From the NCBI GenBank assembly GCA_030268105.1, contig BSDZ01000022.1:1591001-1655000 (forward strand): a stretch of DNA of 64,000 nt, read 5' to 3'. Below, in pieces: positions 34,136-44,991 of the stretch (its first letter is position 1; each line of letters opens with the position of its first letter). This stretch comes from Volvox africanus. Taxonomy: Eukaryota > Chlorophyta > Chlorophyceae > Chlamydomonadales > Volvocaceae. A program made the translations under genes and the position numbers. The notes under the pieces are model-generated. The model searched no databases. It was not told the origin of the DNA and was given only the letters and a program-made list of their open reading frames with translations.

Positions 34136-35170
34136 TCACGCGGCCATTGCGGTCACGGCGAAATTAACCATAGGCACCGCCTCAGCTTTGCCCCCCTCAG
34201 GTGTGACATTCTCGAACGACAGGAAAGGTACCTTAATCGACAGAGTACCCTTGCACAAATGCAGGGTTGCGGTCTCCATGTCGATGTGCGCGCGGTACTG
34301 TCGTAATGTCGCAGACCCCATTATGTACGGTGCAGTCTCTGCTAAGCCCTGCAGCACGTACGGCCGGGTCACAACACGCAGAGGGCCTAACGATAGGCTA
34401 AGGGTGATCCTGCCCACGATGGGATGCTTACCCCCGTCAGCAAGGGTAACCTGTGGACAATCAGACGACTCTGGGGTCAACCCCAGCGCATTCACCTCTG
34501 TGGCAGAGATGAAGTCGTCGCTGGCACCGGTGTCAACGAGTGCCTTCAGAGTGCGGCCATTTAGACCGATCTGAATCACCGGGACATGGTTATCTACGAG
34601 CGACTGCCCAGCAGATAACGTCAGTGCACTCAGGGCGGGTTTGGAACTTACGGAACCCTCATCAGGAGCTTCGTACCAAACGTCAACCGAGTAGGATGTC
34701 CCTGGCCACGGAGCCAGCATACCCTCCCAATCCACACCGTTAAACAAAACGGTGCCCGGCTCGAACCGGTGGACACACCGCATACCCCTTAACGATGCCT
34801 CTGCCTTGCGCTGACAGAAAGCAGGGAGTAATACACATGCGGCGGTGCCCGGATATTGACGCCTACATCTCCTGTATACGGCCAACTGTTCCGACATCTC
34901 ACGCAGAGACGAGGGGATGAACAAAACCACGTGGTTTGACAGATCGATAGACGACAGGGAATGGCGTGGTGTAAACAGATTACACAGCGGATCGAACCAG
35001 AGAAGTCCCGTGCGTCCGTCAAGCGTGATCCGTCGCGCAATGACTCGCTCGATGTGTCCAAGTACGCAAGGCAACAATGCCTTCATGGCTGGCCGTAAGG
35101 ATGACCACCGACTACGTGTTAGTTCAGAAATCCCGGGTTGTGCCCCCTCCGCAGGAACCCGGGCAAACCC
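34136..35170 (-). pseudogene. pol: Element F protease region
   Basis: Open from the gag UAG to the TGA at 34136-34138, in frame with gag. The conserved core [13 protein letters not shown] lies at about 34530, followed by [13 protein letters not shown]. The ~170-residue N-terminal linker ([31 protein letters not shown]) is conserved in all A copies. Confidence 0.87.
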
Positions 35171-35173
35171 CTA
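35132..35173 (-). promoter_or_regulatory. Element F gag UAG and perfect 8-bp stem
   Basis: UAG at 35173-35171, 7-nt spacer, CCCGGGTT (35163-35156) and AACCCGGG (35139-35132) with a 16-nt loop. Same design as the tandem units and A1. Confidence 0.6.
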
Positions 35174-35626
35174 TTTCGGCATAGGACCCAATGGCGGCAG
35201 CAACGGGCAATCCTTCGTAGGATGGCTCTCCGCGCACTGTAGACAAACATTGGCCGCTTTCCGACGCTCGAGCTCGGAGCGATTGCAATTCCATTTTGGC
35301 ATCAATGGGTCATCCGTGCGTGTCCACTTTGCATCGGGGACAAAGCGCTGTGCGGCTGCCGTCGACGGCGAGCCCCCACACTTCCTGCTCTTAGCTGGGT
35401 CCGAGCTCGGACCTGCTCTTCCTGACCCGTGGACACCTGAGCTAGTGCCCCCGCGCACCTTGCGTTGCCGGTTGCTGTGTCGCGTCGTGGCAGTAGGCGC
35501 GGGGCGGGTAGCTCCAAGTTCCTGGTCCAGAGCCACAGCTTCCCCAAGCGGATCCTGTGCTTGCACAGCATTTGCACGAGGGGTAGACTTGACTTCTTCC
35601 TCACCGGCAAGGAGTCGTACCTCGGT
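35174..35626 (-). pseudogene. gag: Element F gag, C-terminal part
   Basis: Reads from EVRLLAGEEEVKS through a Gly, Ser, Arg and Pro-rich basic stretch to the zinc knuckle CLQCAESHPTKDC and the UAG at 35171. It is separated from the rest of gag (36456 onward) only by a solo LTR, with TCGGT duplicated. Without the LTR the coding sequence would be continuous (ALVTFAMGT to EVRLLAG). Confidence 0.87.
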
Positions 35627-36450
35627 TGTTGTACCTCTCGTTCGCGTTTGCTCATAAGTATCTGCACGTCTGGAGACTATCGACACCGATGCGCGAGCAC
35701 TTGCAAGTACAGCAAGGCAAGCGAGAGCAAACAGAGACAGCGGAAGACTTCAAGACGAAGAGAGATATAACTTACGGTCTTACAGATCGGAATGATGCAA
35801 TGGACGAAATCGCCGTCAGCGCCGGAAGCAAGCAATCATCACGCGGCAGTGATTAGCGAAGTTCAGGCTTAGCTCGGGCTAAGTAGAATATCGTATAGCA
35901 ATAGTAATGTAGAACACACAAGTGTTCTCCGGTATCGAATGTCTTATCTTGCTTAGCCGTCCTCGCATCTGTTATACTCGCAGCATCGCAATGCCGTACG
36001 ATTCACATCAGGAGGCCGATCCTAGATGTGACAACCCTACTGCGTCTAGGCGATGTCTACGCATAACAACGTATAAGCCTTTCCGGCATTTGCATGATGC
36101 AAGGGTCCGGATAACGATATCCGGTTGCAGGGCATGTATCGTGACGAGTGCGGCGCTCTCAACGTGTGCTGTAATGAAGTAATATTATATCAGATAATAT
36201 TACTTATCGTTTCGTAGCACGAGCATAATGCGCACTTCAATGCTTCGGGCTTTCATGCATGCTAGGCGGATTTGCCATGGTGCAATGTCGCGATAGGTAA
36301 TGACAACATGCCAAATGCATATATAAATGTATGCGAATACATTTATATCATGCAGATTCATTCATATGTAATGCGTTCATCACAAAAGCACTTCACCTTG
36401 TAGGATCGCGTCGACCTACGCGTCGGCGGGAAATGAACCGTAGCACAACA
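35627..36450 (-). repeat. Solo family-A LTR (824 bp) in F gag
   Basis: TGTTGTACC and GCACAACA ends in plus coordinates, with the perfect TSD TCGGT on both sides (35622-35626, 36451-36455) and no internal sequence. An A element inserted into F's gag and then lost its interior by LTR-LTR recombination. Confidence 0.95.
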
Positions 36451-36455
36451 TCGGT

Positions 36456-37201
36456 CCCCATAGCAAATGTGACCAAGGCGTCGTACGACTTGAATGGCAC
36501 CCCTGACAGGTCAGTAGCGCACCATTTAGCCAAAAGTTTCGTCAGGCCTCGCTTAAACCAAAAAACACACTCACTCTCGGTGAGGTCAGCGATGGGGGTC
36601 ACTAGTGCTTCGAAGCGTGACTGGTACGCAGGTACATTTTCACCCCGACGCATGTGATATGTACCGGCCGCCAAAACCTTGCGAGCCTCCACATCACGCG
36701 CTTGCACCTCAGTAGCAAACCGTGCAAGCAGAGCGGAAATCAACTCGTCAAAAGTATAGTCAATCCGGGCGGTGGTCCATTCGTGATACCAGTCCTTCGC
36801 TGAGCCCTTGAGGGTGTTGCCAACGAAGAGACACCTGATACCATCATTATCGCCACCATGAACAGCCTGGAGATACTTTTTAGCATTGCGCACGTACGTA
36901 CGAGTTGAATCGGCTATGGTCGGGCCGGGTGTCTTAGGATTTTCATTCAACGAGATTTTGAGCCTAGGTACAGGAATTGTCAGTCTCATCACCTCGGGAA
37001 TGGCAGCATGCCCTTGTGTTTGAGGTAGAGGAAGACCCCGTGGATCAGCAGCGTTGTCCATATTCGTATTGACTGCTGAACGCGGCACAATTAAGTGGGC
37101 AGGGGTCTGAAGGACAAGAGGTTCTAGAGCAGTTCGTGTGCCAACAGTCTCAAGACCTCTATCCGTAGCTCTAGCAGCCACAACAAATTCGGGTTGGCTT
37201 G
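36456..37201 (-). pseudogene. gag: Element F gag core (exon 3)
   Basis: Holds the Gag domain complete: SRTYVRNAKKYLQ-type lead-in, AVHGGDNDGIRCLFVG, GSAKDWYHEWTT, ALLARFATEVQ and ECVFWFKRGL. The exon starts after a CTTAG acceptor at 37202-37204; an internal ATG lies at 37241. It is the best preserved Gag core of family A in the window, since A1 has lost this part. Its C-terminal end is displaced by the solo LTR. Confidence 0.85.
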
Positions 37202-37332
37202 CTAAGCTAGTAAGCGGTGTATCGTCGTGTCCCGCAGACATGGAACACGAGGCAATACCCTAAGCTTGCGTAATAGAAGGCGACTTCTACCGCAAAGACA
37301 AGGCAAGAGTACAAACAATTCTGTGGTCCTAC

Positions 37333-37643
37333 CGACAGTACTCTTGAATAGATTCAGCAAATTCAGCAAGTGCTTGCCCAGCTGAGTTCGAATCTCCGTA
37401 GTTTGTGCGATAAGAGTCGCCAACTGGTCCAGACGAAAGCCGGTCTCAGTCGTTGCGGCAAGCAATGCCGGAGTGCTGAGATTACCTGCGACTCAGAGCG
37501 TACACTTACACAACAAGTGCAGCAATTAGACAAAATCAATCAAACGATTACAAACCGGAAGCAGTGGCGTCCAAAACGGCGCGGCCTAGGTCTTCGGCAA
37601 AAGTATCTAGCGGTCCTTGTGGTTCGTCGCTGGAACTCGCCAT
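37333..37643 (-). pseudogene. gag: Element F gag exons 1 and 2
   Basis: Exon 1 runs 37643-37556 (88 nt, ATG, MASSSDEPQGPLDTF). Intron 1 is 37555-37486 (70 nt, GTTTGT...CGCAG). Exon 2 is 37485-37333 (153 nt, LIAQTTEIRTQLGK). Intron 2 is 37332-37202 (GTAGGA...CTTAG). Exon lengths equal those of A1 although the introns differ in sequence and length. That is the pattern expected of real splicing. Function of this N-terminal segment is unknown. Confidence 0.65.
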
Positions 37644-37692
37644 AGAAAGAACCTACTTCCGATTAGACAAAGAGAGACAGTTAGGCAACGAA

Positions 37693-37707
37693 CCTGTCTC
37701 GATACCA
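37693..37707 (-). other. Element F primer-binding site
   Basis: On the minus strand TGGTATCGAGACAGG, identical to that of A1, 3 nt from the LTR edge at 37711. Confidence 0.65.
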
Positions 37708-37710
37708 ATT

Positions 37711-37778
37711 TGTTGTACCTCTCCTTCGTGTTTGCTCATAAGTATCTGTACGTCTGAAGGCTTTCGATACCAATGCGC
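37711..37778 (-). repeat. Element F 5' LTR, last ~68 bp
   Basis: In plus coordinates TGTTGTACCTCTCCTTCG to about CCAATGCGC. It is then fused at a shared GCGC to the gag exon 1 of another A element (E, 37775-37793). The rest of F's LTR and E's downstream part are deleted. Confidence 0.8.
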
Positions 37779-37807
37779 AGCCCAGGTCTTCAGTGTTGTG
37801 CTACGGT

Positions 37808-38878
37808 GCCGCATTCAGCAGTGAACACGAATATGGACAACACTGCTGATCCACGGTACCTCAAGGTCGAGGGCATGATGACATCCCTGAGGTGATGAGA
37901 TTGTCGATTCCCGTTCCTAGGCTCAATATTTTGCTGACCGACAAGACACCAGGGCATAGCATAGCCGATGCAACTCGTGCGTACGTGCATGACGCTAAAA
38001 AGTATCTCCAGGCTGTTCATGGTGGCGATAATGACGGTATCAGGTGTCTCTTCGTTGGTAACACCCTCGAGGGCTCAGCGAAGGACTGGTATCGCAATTG
38101 GACCAACGCCCGGGGCAACTATACTTTTGACGAGTTGGTCGCCGCTTTGCTCGCACGATTCGCTACTGAGGTTCAAGCACGCGATGTGGAAGCTCGTAAG
38201 GTTTTGGCAGCCGGTAGCTACCACATGCGTCGGGATGAAAATGTACCTGCGTACCAGTCACGCTTCGAAGCACTTGTGACTCCCATTGCTGACCTCACTG
38301 AATCCGAGCGTGTCTTTTGGTTTAGGCGAGGCCTGACGAAACTTTTGGCTAAATGGTGCGCTACTGACTTGGTTGGAGCGCAGATCAAGTAGTATGATGC
38401 TTTGGTCGCTTTTGCTAAGGGCACGGAGATACGACTCCTTGCCGGTGAGGAAGAAGTCAAGTCTGCCCCTCGTGCAAATGCCGTGCAAGTGCAGGATCCA
38501 CTTGGGGAAGCTGTAGCTCTTGACCAGGACTTCGGAGCGACCCGCCCCACGCCTACTGCCGCAACGCGACGCAGCAACCGGCAACGCCAGGCGCGCGGGG
38601 GCGCTAGCTCGGGTGTCCGTGGGTCAGGAGGAGCAGGTCCGAGCTCGGACCCAGCTAAAAACAGGAAGCGTGGTGGTGCGCCGTCGACGGCAGCCGCACA
38701 GCGTTCCGACCCCAATGCGAAGCGGACTCGCACGGACGACACGTATATGCCAAAATGGAATTGCAATCGTTCCGAATTCGAGCGTCGGAAATTGGCCAAC
38801 GTTTGTCTACGGTGTGCGGAGAGCCATTCCACGAAGGATTGCCCGCTAATGCCGCCGTTTGTACCTCAGCCGAAATAG
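37808..38878 (+). pseudogene. gag: Element C gag
   Basis: Starts abruptly within gag (PHSAVNTNMDNTAD). Main frames are 37892-38392 and 38402-38878, separated by an in-frame TAG (IK-stop-YDALVAFAKG). The upstream part is frameshifted. It contains the complete Gag core (AVHGGDNDGIRCLFVG, SAKDWYRNW), the basic Gly-rich linker (RQARGGASSGVRGSGG) and the zinc knuckle CLRCAESHSTKDC. It ends in the UAG 38876-38878 that precedes pol in the same frame. Confidence 0.88.
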
Positions 38879-38917
38879 GGGCTTGCCCGGGTTCCTGCGG
38901 AGGGGGCACCACCTGGG
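38873..38917 (+). promoter_or_regulatory. Element C gag UAG and stem-loop with G-U pair
   Basis: UAG 38876-38878, 7-nt spacer, CCCGGG (38886-38891) and CCTGGG (38912-38917). The C-to-T change in the second arm still pairs as G-U, and U38892-A38911 extends the stem. This supports the structure being maintained. Confidence 0.55.
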
Positions 38918-41900
38918 ATTTCTGAACTAACGCGTGGTCGGTGGTCATCCTTACGGCCAGCCGTTAAGGCATTGTTGCCTTGTGTACTTGGACACATCGA
39001 GCGAGTCATTGCACGACGCATCACGCTTGACGGACGCACGGGACTTCTCTGCTTCGACCCGTTGTGTAATTTGTTTACACCTCGCCGTCCCCTGTCGTCT
39101 ATCGATCTGTCTAACCACGTGGTTTTGTTCATCCCCTCGTCTCTGCGTGAGATGTCGGAACAGTTGGCCATATACAGGAGGTGTAGGCGTCAATATCCAG
39201 GCACCGCCGCATGTGTTTTACTCCCCGCTTTCTGTCGGCGCAAGGCAGAGGCATCGTTAAGGGGTATGCGGCACGTCCACCGGTTCGAGCCGGGCACCGT
39301 TTTGTTTAATGGTGTGGATCGGGAGGGTACGCTGGCTCCGTGGCCAAGCACATCCTACTCGGTTGACGTTTGGTACGAAGCTCCTGACGGGGGTGCCGTA
39401 GGTTACGGACCCGCCCTAAGTGCACTGACGTTGTCTGCTGGGCAGTCGCTCATAGATAACCGTGTCCCTGTGGTTCAGATCGGTTTGAATGGCCGTACTC
39501 TGAAGGCACTTGTTGACACCGGTGCCAGCGACGACTTCATCTCTGTCGCAGAGGTGAATGCGCTGGGGTTGACCCCAGAGTCGTCTGATTGTCCACAGGT
39601 TACCCTTGCTGACGGGGGTAAGCATCCCATCGTGGGCAGGATTACCCTTAGCCTATCGATAGGCCCTTTGCGTGTTGTGACCCGGCCGTACGTGCTGCAG
39701 GGCTTAGCAGAGACTGCACCGTACATAATGGGGTCTTCGACATTACGGCAGTACCGCGCGCGCATCGACATGGAGACCGCAACCCTGCATATGTGCAAGG
39801 GTACTCTGTCGATTAAGGTACCTTTCCTGTCGTTTGAGAATGTCACACCTGAGGGGGGCAAAGCTGAGGCGGTGCCTATGGTTAATTTTGCTGTGACCGC
39901 AATGGCCGCGCAAATCGAACCAGAGCTAGTCGGGCATAAGGAGGCCGTCCGTTTGTTACGGAAGGGTGCCCACGGACTGCTGTTAAGGCCGCGGGTGAGC
40001 TGTTGTGTCACCACCGCGCAGATTACTGTGGATCCTGAGGTTGAGGCCCTACTGTCGCAGTATGAGGACGTCTTTAAAGATATCCCTGGCCTACCACCTA
40101 TGCGTCCTGTTGATCACACAATCCCTCTCGTGCCTGGAGCGCAGCCTACGGCCCGGCCAATGTACAGGTTGAGTCCATTGGAGCTGGACGAGGTGAAGCG
40201 CCAGGTGACGGATTTGCTCGCGAAGGGTATGACACGCCCCAGCACATCCCCGTATTCTGCACCGATTTTGTCGGTAAGAAGGATGGGACCTTGCGCATGT
40301 GCATCGATTACCGGGGGTTGAATGCGAATACGGTGAAAAATCGCTACCCTTTGCCACGCGTTGACGACCTGTTGGATAAGCTGAAGGGCTCGGCTTATTT
40401 TTCCTCAATTGACTTACAACAGGGCTACAATCAGATTCGCATCGCTGCCTCTGATATCCCGAAAACCGCTTTTCGGACGCCCTTCGGTCACTTTGAGTAT
40501 ACGGTCCTATCGTTTGGTTTGACTAATGCCCCTGCGACGTTTCAGGCGGTTATGGACCGAATGTTTAGGCCGTTTATCGACAGGTTCGTTGTTTGCTACT
40601 TGGATGACATCTTGGTATATTCTAAGACGCGCGAAGAGCACTTGGAGCATCTTCGGCTCGTGCTCGACGTTATGAGGCGGGAGCAACTGTTTGCTAAACG
40701 CGCCAAATGCTTTTGGGCGCAGCCTCAGGTGAAATATTTGGGCCACATTGTGTCGGCCACCGGTGTGAAGATGGACCCGCGGAAGGTCGCCGTGGTTCGC
40801 GATTGGCCCGCGCCTCAGAACCTCACGGAGCTGCGTAAGTTCCTTGGCTTGACCAATTATTTCCGAAAGTTCATTGAAAAATATTCCATCATTGCGGCCC
40901 CGCTTACTAACTTAACTCGCAAAGGCGTTTTCGTTTCGCTCGGGTCGTGGACGTCGCAATGCCAGCGGGCATTCGAAGAGCTCAAATGAATCGTTGCCGA
41001 AGATGTCACCCTTGCATTCCCTGATTACTCGTTGCCATTTCATGTTGAGGTAGTGTCTGATGCCTCAATATTTGGAAGCGGCGCTGTATTGTTACAGGAA
41101 GGGCGACCGATCGCCTTCACGAGTAAGAAGTTTTCTGGTGCGGAGATTTGCTACACCACCGGGGAACAGGAGCTTTTGGCCGTGCTGCATGCTTTAAAGG
41201 AATGGCGCTGTTACCTCGAGGGACGCCCGTTTACTTTAAAGACTGACCATAAGCCCCTAACGTTTTTGCAAAGCGTTCCGACGTTGAACTGCCGTCAGGC
41301 TAGGTGGATGGAATACCTAGCTAGGTTCGACTGCACCTGGGAGTACATTTCTGGTAAATTGAATATTGCCGATGCTCTCAGTCGACATCCGTCGCTACAC
41401 ACTGCAATTTTGGCAGCGCCCGTCGTGCGGCCGCGTAGCGAGGAGGTACCGATCGCGACGGACCTCGCGGAGCGGTTGAAGGTTGCCTACAACGCAGACG
41501 CCTGGTTCGCGGACCCGGCTAATGTAGAAAACCTTCGCAAGCAGAATGGCCTTTGGCTACGGACGGAGGGTGCAGCTACGCAAATCGTCGTTCCGAACGA
41601 CGACGCGCTACGTTACGACATCCTTGCGCGGTTCCACGAGGACCTGTTAGCAGGACACCCTGGTAGCAAGCGATTGATCGACTTGGTGCAACGTTCCTTT
41701 TGGTGGCCTCGTTTGGCTAAGGATGCTGCGAACTTCGTACAGACATGCAGTCTGTGCCAGCGCAATAAGGCTTTGTCCGGTAAGGGCCATGGGTTGTTGC
41801 AACCGTTGCCTGTCCCGGATGCGCCTTGGGAAAGTGTTTCCATGGACTTCGTAGTCGCGCTGCCCAAAACTGAGGGGGGATACGATGCGGTGTTCGTAAT

Positions 41901-42936
41901 GGTCGATCGTCTGACTAAGATGGTTCACCTAGCACCATGCACATCATCCTGCACGGCTGAGCAAACCGCACGTTTGTTTTTCAACAATGTGGTTTGGTTA
42001 CACGGGGTTCCCAAAAATGTGATTTCGGACCGCGGTGGGCAGTTCACGTCTAAGTTTTGGGAAGCGCTCTGCAAACTAGTTGGCATGCGCGTCAACCTGA
42101 GCACAGCGTATCACCCGCAGACTGATGGTCAAACCGAACGCACAAACCGCACGTTGGGTGATATGTTGCGCAATTATGCTGGTCGCACACCACTTGTTTG
42201 GGATACGTATTTGACTGCGGCAGAATTTGCGCTTAACAACGCTGTGAACCGCTCAACAGGCAAAAGTCCGTTCTTTCTCAACTACGGATTTCATCCCGCG
42301 CTACCCGTGTGGCGTGAGTTGGAAGTGAACGTGCCTGCTGCTAAACTTTTTGCCAAGTCTTTTATGTCCCGAATCACAGACGCGAAGTCATGTTTGGACG
42401 CGGCGCAGCAACGAACGACGGAATATTACAACAAATCCAAGCAGGATGTGACGTTTTCGGAAAGGCAACTCGTGTTGCTAAGCACCAAGAACTTGCATTC
42501 CTTGGCCGGCGGATCCCGAAAACTCTTACCTCGCTGGATTGGTCCGTATCCTGTCGTGCGCATGGTTGGGAATGTGGCTGTGGAGCTTGCATTGCCCGCT
42601 GATATGACCATTCACCCCAAGTTTCACATATCGCTTGTCCGTCCTTATCGTGGTACGGAACCCGTCCCTGAGCCTGCTAACGCCCCCGCAGCGATCGAAC
42701 CAGTTCCCGAGACCTGGATCGCTGGTAAACAGAAGTTTTACGATGTGGAGCGGGTGTTAGATTATCGCGCGCGTCGTGTGGGCCGACACCGACGTAAGCG
42801 GACAGTACACGAGTACTTGGTTAAGTGGACAGGGTATACCGACGAGCACAACTCATGGGAACTGGCACGCAACTTCTCACAGGACATGAAACCCCTGCTC
42901 GAAGAAGCCCGCAAACGTGCCATGCAAGCCCAATGA
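38879..42936 (+). pseudogene. pol: Element C pol
   Basis: Full-length protease to chromodomain, with few breaks. Frames are 38972-40321 (linker, protease DTGASDD, start of RT), 40291-40989 (RT with YLDD) and 41032-42936 (RNaseH, integrase, chromodomain to the natural stop). A 4-nt loss at about 40268 (ATTTTG-TCGG against ATTTTGTTTGTCGG) shifts RT, and a CGA to TGA change stops it at 40987. The 634-codon last ORF carries an uninterrupted integrase and the chromodomain RTVHEYLVKWTGYTDEHNSWE. This is the best-preserved family-A integrase in the window. Confidence 0.92.
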
Positions 42937-42980
42937 CCCCTGCAGTCGATGCTGTACGATGCAGCGAGGATGCTGCATAC

Positions 42981-42991
42981 GGGAGGGGGGA
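42981..42991 (+). other. Element C polypurine tract
   Basis: GGGAGGGGGGA then TAAT before the LTR at 42996. Confidence 0.85.
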
Positions 42992-42995
42992 TAAT

Positions 42996-43819
42996 TGTTG
43001 TGCTACGGTTAGTTTCCCGCCGATGTGTAGGTCGATGTGATCCTACAAGGCGAAGTGCTATTGTGATGAACACATTGCATATGAATGAATCTGCATGATA
43101 TAAATGTATTCGCATACATTTATATATGCATTTGGCATGTTATCATTATCCATCGCGACATCGCATCATGGCAAATCCGCCTAGCATGCATGAAAGCCCG
43201 AAGCATTGAAGTGCGCATTATGCTCGTGCTACGAAACGATAAGTAATATTATCTGATATAATATTACTTCATTACAGCACACGTTGAGAGCGCCGCACTC
43301 GTCGCGACACATGCCCTGCAACCGGATATCGTTATCCGGACCCTTGCATCATGCGAATGCCGGAAAGGCTTATACGTTATTATGCGTAGACATCGCCTAT
43401 ACGCAGTAGGATTGTCACATCTAGGATCGGCCTCCTAATGTGAATTGTACGGCATTGCGATACTGTGAGTATAACAGATGCGAGGACGGCTAAGCAAGAC
43501 AAGACATTGGATACCGGAGAACACTCATGTGTTCTATATTACTATTGCTATACCCTATTCTACTTAGCCCGAGCTAAGCCTGAACTTTGCTAATCACCGC
43601 CGCGTGATGATTGCTTGCTTCCGGCGCTGATGGCGATTTCGTCCATTGCATCGTTCCGATCTGTAAGACTGTAAGTTATATCTCTCTTCGTCTTGAAGTC
43701 TTCCGCTGTCTCTGTTTGCTCTCGCTTGCCTTGCTGTACTTGCAAGTGCTCGCGCATCGGTGTCAAAAGTCTCCAGACGTGCAGATACTTATGAGCAAAC
43801 GCGAATGAGAGGTACAACA
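42996..43819 (+). repeat. Element C 3' LTR (824 bp)
   Basis: TGTTGTGCTACGG start, GAGAGGTACAACA end, same internal palindromes as other A LTRs. Confidence 0.93.
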
Positions 43820-43938
43820 TTCAGCAAGAGTATCTAGCGGTCCACGTCGTTCATTGCTGGTACTCGCCATAGAAAAAACCTACTTCCGATTTATCACAAA
43901 GAGACGGTTAGGCAACGAACCCGTCTCGATACCAATTT
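43820..43938 (-). pseudogene. gag: Element E leader: gag exon 1 start and primer-binding site
   Basis: Minus-strand ATG at 43870, then MASTSNERRGPLDT, homologous to exon 1 of A1 and F. The exon is interrupted by element C after LAE and continues at 37793-37775 (EDLG). The primer-binding site is at 43920-43934 (minus TGGTATCGAGACGGG). Confidence 0.8.
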
Positions 43939-44487
43939 TGTTGTACCTCTCCGCGTCTGAAGACTTTTGATACCGATGCGCGAGCACTTGCAAGTACAGC
44001 AAGGCAAGCGAGAGCAAACAAAGACAGCAGAAGACTTCAAGGCAAGAAGAGATATAACTTACAATATTACAGACCGAAGAGATGCAATGGACGTAATCGC
44101 CGTCAGCGCCGGAAGCAAGCAATCATCACGCGGCGGTGATAAGCGAAGTTCAGGCTTAGCTCGGGCTAAGTAGAAGAGCGTTGAATAATAATGTTGAACA
44201 CACAAGTGTTCTCCGGTATCAAATGTCTTGTCTTACTTAGCCGTCCTCACATCTGTTATACTCGCAGCATCGCGACGCCGTACGACTCACACTAGGAGGC
44301 CGATCCTAAGTGTGACAACCCTACTGCGTATAGGCGATGTTCATGTATAACAATCAATAAGCCTTTCCGGCATTCGCATGATGCAAGGGTCCGAATAACG
44401 ATATTCGGTTGCAATGTATGTATCGCAACGAGTGCGGCGTTCCCGAGGTATGCCACAATGATGTAATATTATATCAAATAATAATAC
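43939..44487 (-). repeat. Element E 5' LTR, truncated
   Basis: Family-A LTR in minus orientation, from its CA end at 43939 to the AT-rich inverted repeat near 44465-44487. Homology then stops and unique GC-rich DNA begins. About 270 bp of the LTR start are missing. Confidence 0.85.
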
Positions 44488-44991
44488 GTTTGATTCCCCG
44501 TGACGGCGCAGCTGGGCCTGGGTTCTGGGCATAGGCATGCTGGGGCCGGGCCAGTCCTATTGGGATAGGACCCAGCCCAGCCCAGCTGAGCAGTTCAAAG
44601 ATGAGTCCCGCAAGCAAGGTAGGGAGAAAAGGGGGGGCGGGCAGGGGCAAGGGGCAGGGGTGATGGGACACTGTGATTGATGTCCGGCGTGCAATCAAGG
44701 GATAGGGACAAAAAGGACGGCCAGGCGAGTGAGGCAAGATGGACAGGCAGGCACAGATGAGCAACCAAGAGAAGAGGGTAGGCAGCAGGGAAGCCACCTC
44801 ATGAAAGCCCCAAGCAAGCAAGCCCTGCTGTTGGGGAGCCTGGTGAGAGAGCCGGGGTGCAGCAGCACGCTGGCCGGACGGCCCCCTCAGGGGGTGAGGG
44901 GGAATGGCGGCGCACACAAGCGTGCAGCCCAGCTCATCAGCTGAGGTGCGCATGAGAACTGCCGGGTGAAACCGTACCCGCTGTTGTACGC
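44488..44991. other. Unique GC-rich stretch, no gene seen
   Basis: About 500 bp unrelated to either LTR family. It has a short perfect hairpin (GTCCTAT-TGGG-ATAGGAC, 44554-44571) inside a GGGCC/CCAGCCC-rich zone and a G-rich purine tract at about 44620-44665. Open frames here are low-complexity and unconvincing. It may be original host DNA between elements E and D. Confidence 0.5.

Larger units (their letters stand above)
37794..43819 (+). mobile_element. Family-A element C, 5' LTR almost deleted
   Basis: The right LTR is complete (42996-43819). On the left only TGTTGTGCTACGGT (37794-37807) remains, fused to gag. Both outer edges are flanked by the same 5 bp TTCAG (37789-37793, 43820-43824), so the insertion was originally complete and the leader side was deleted afterwards. 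The host site is gag exon 1 of minus-strand element E. Confidence 0.88.
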
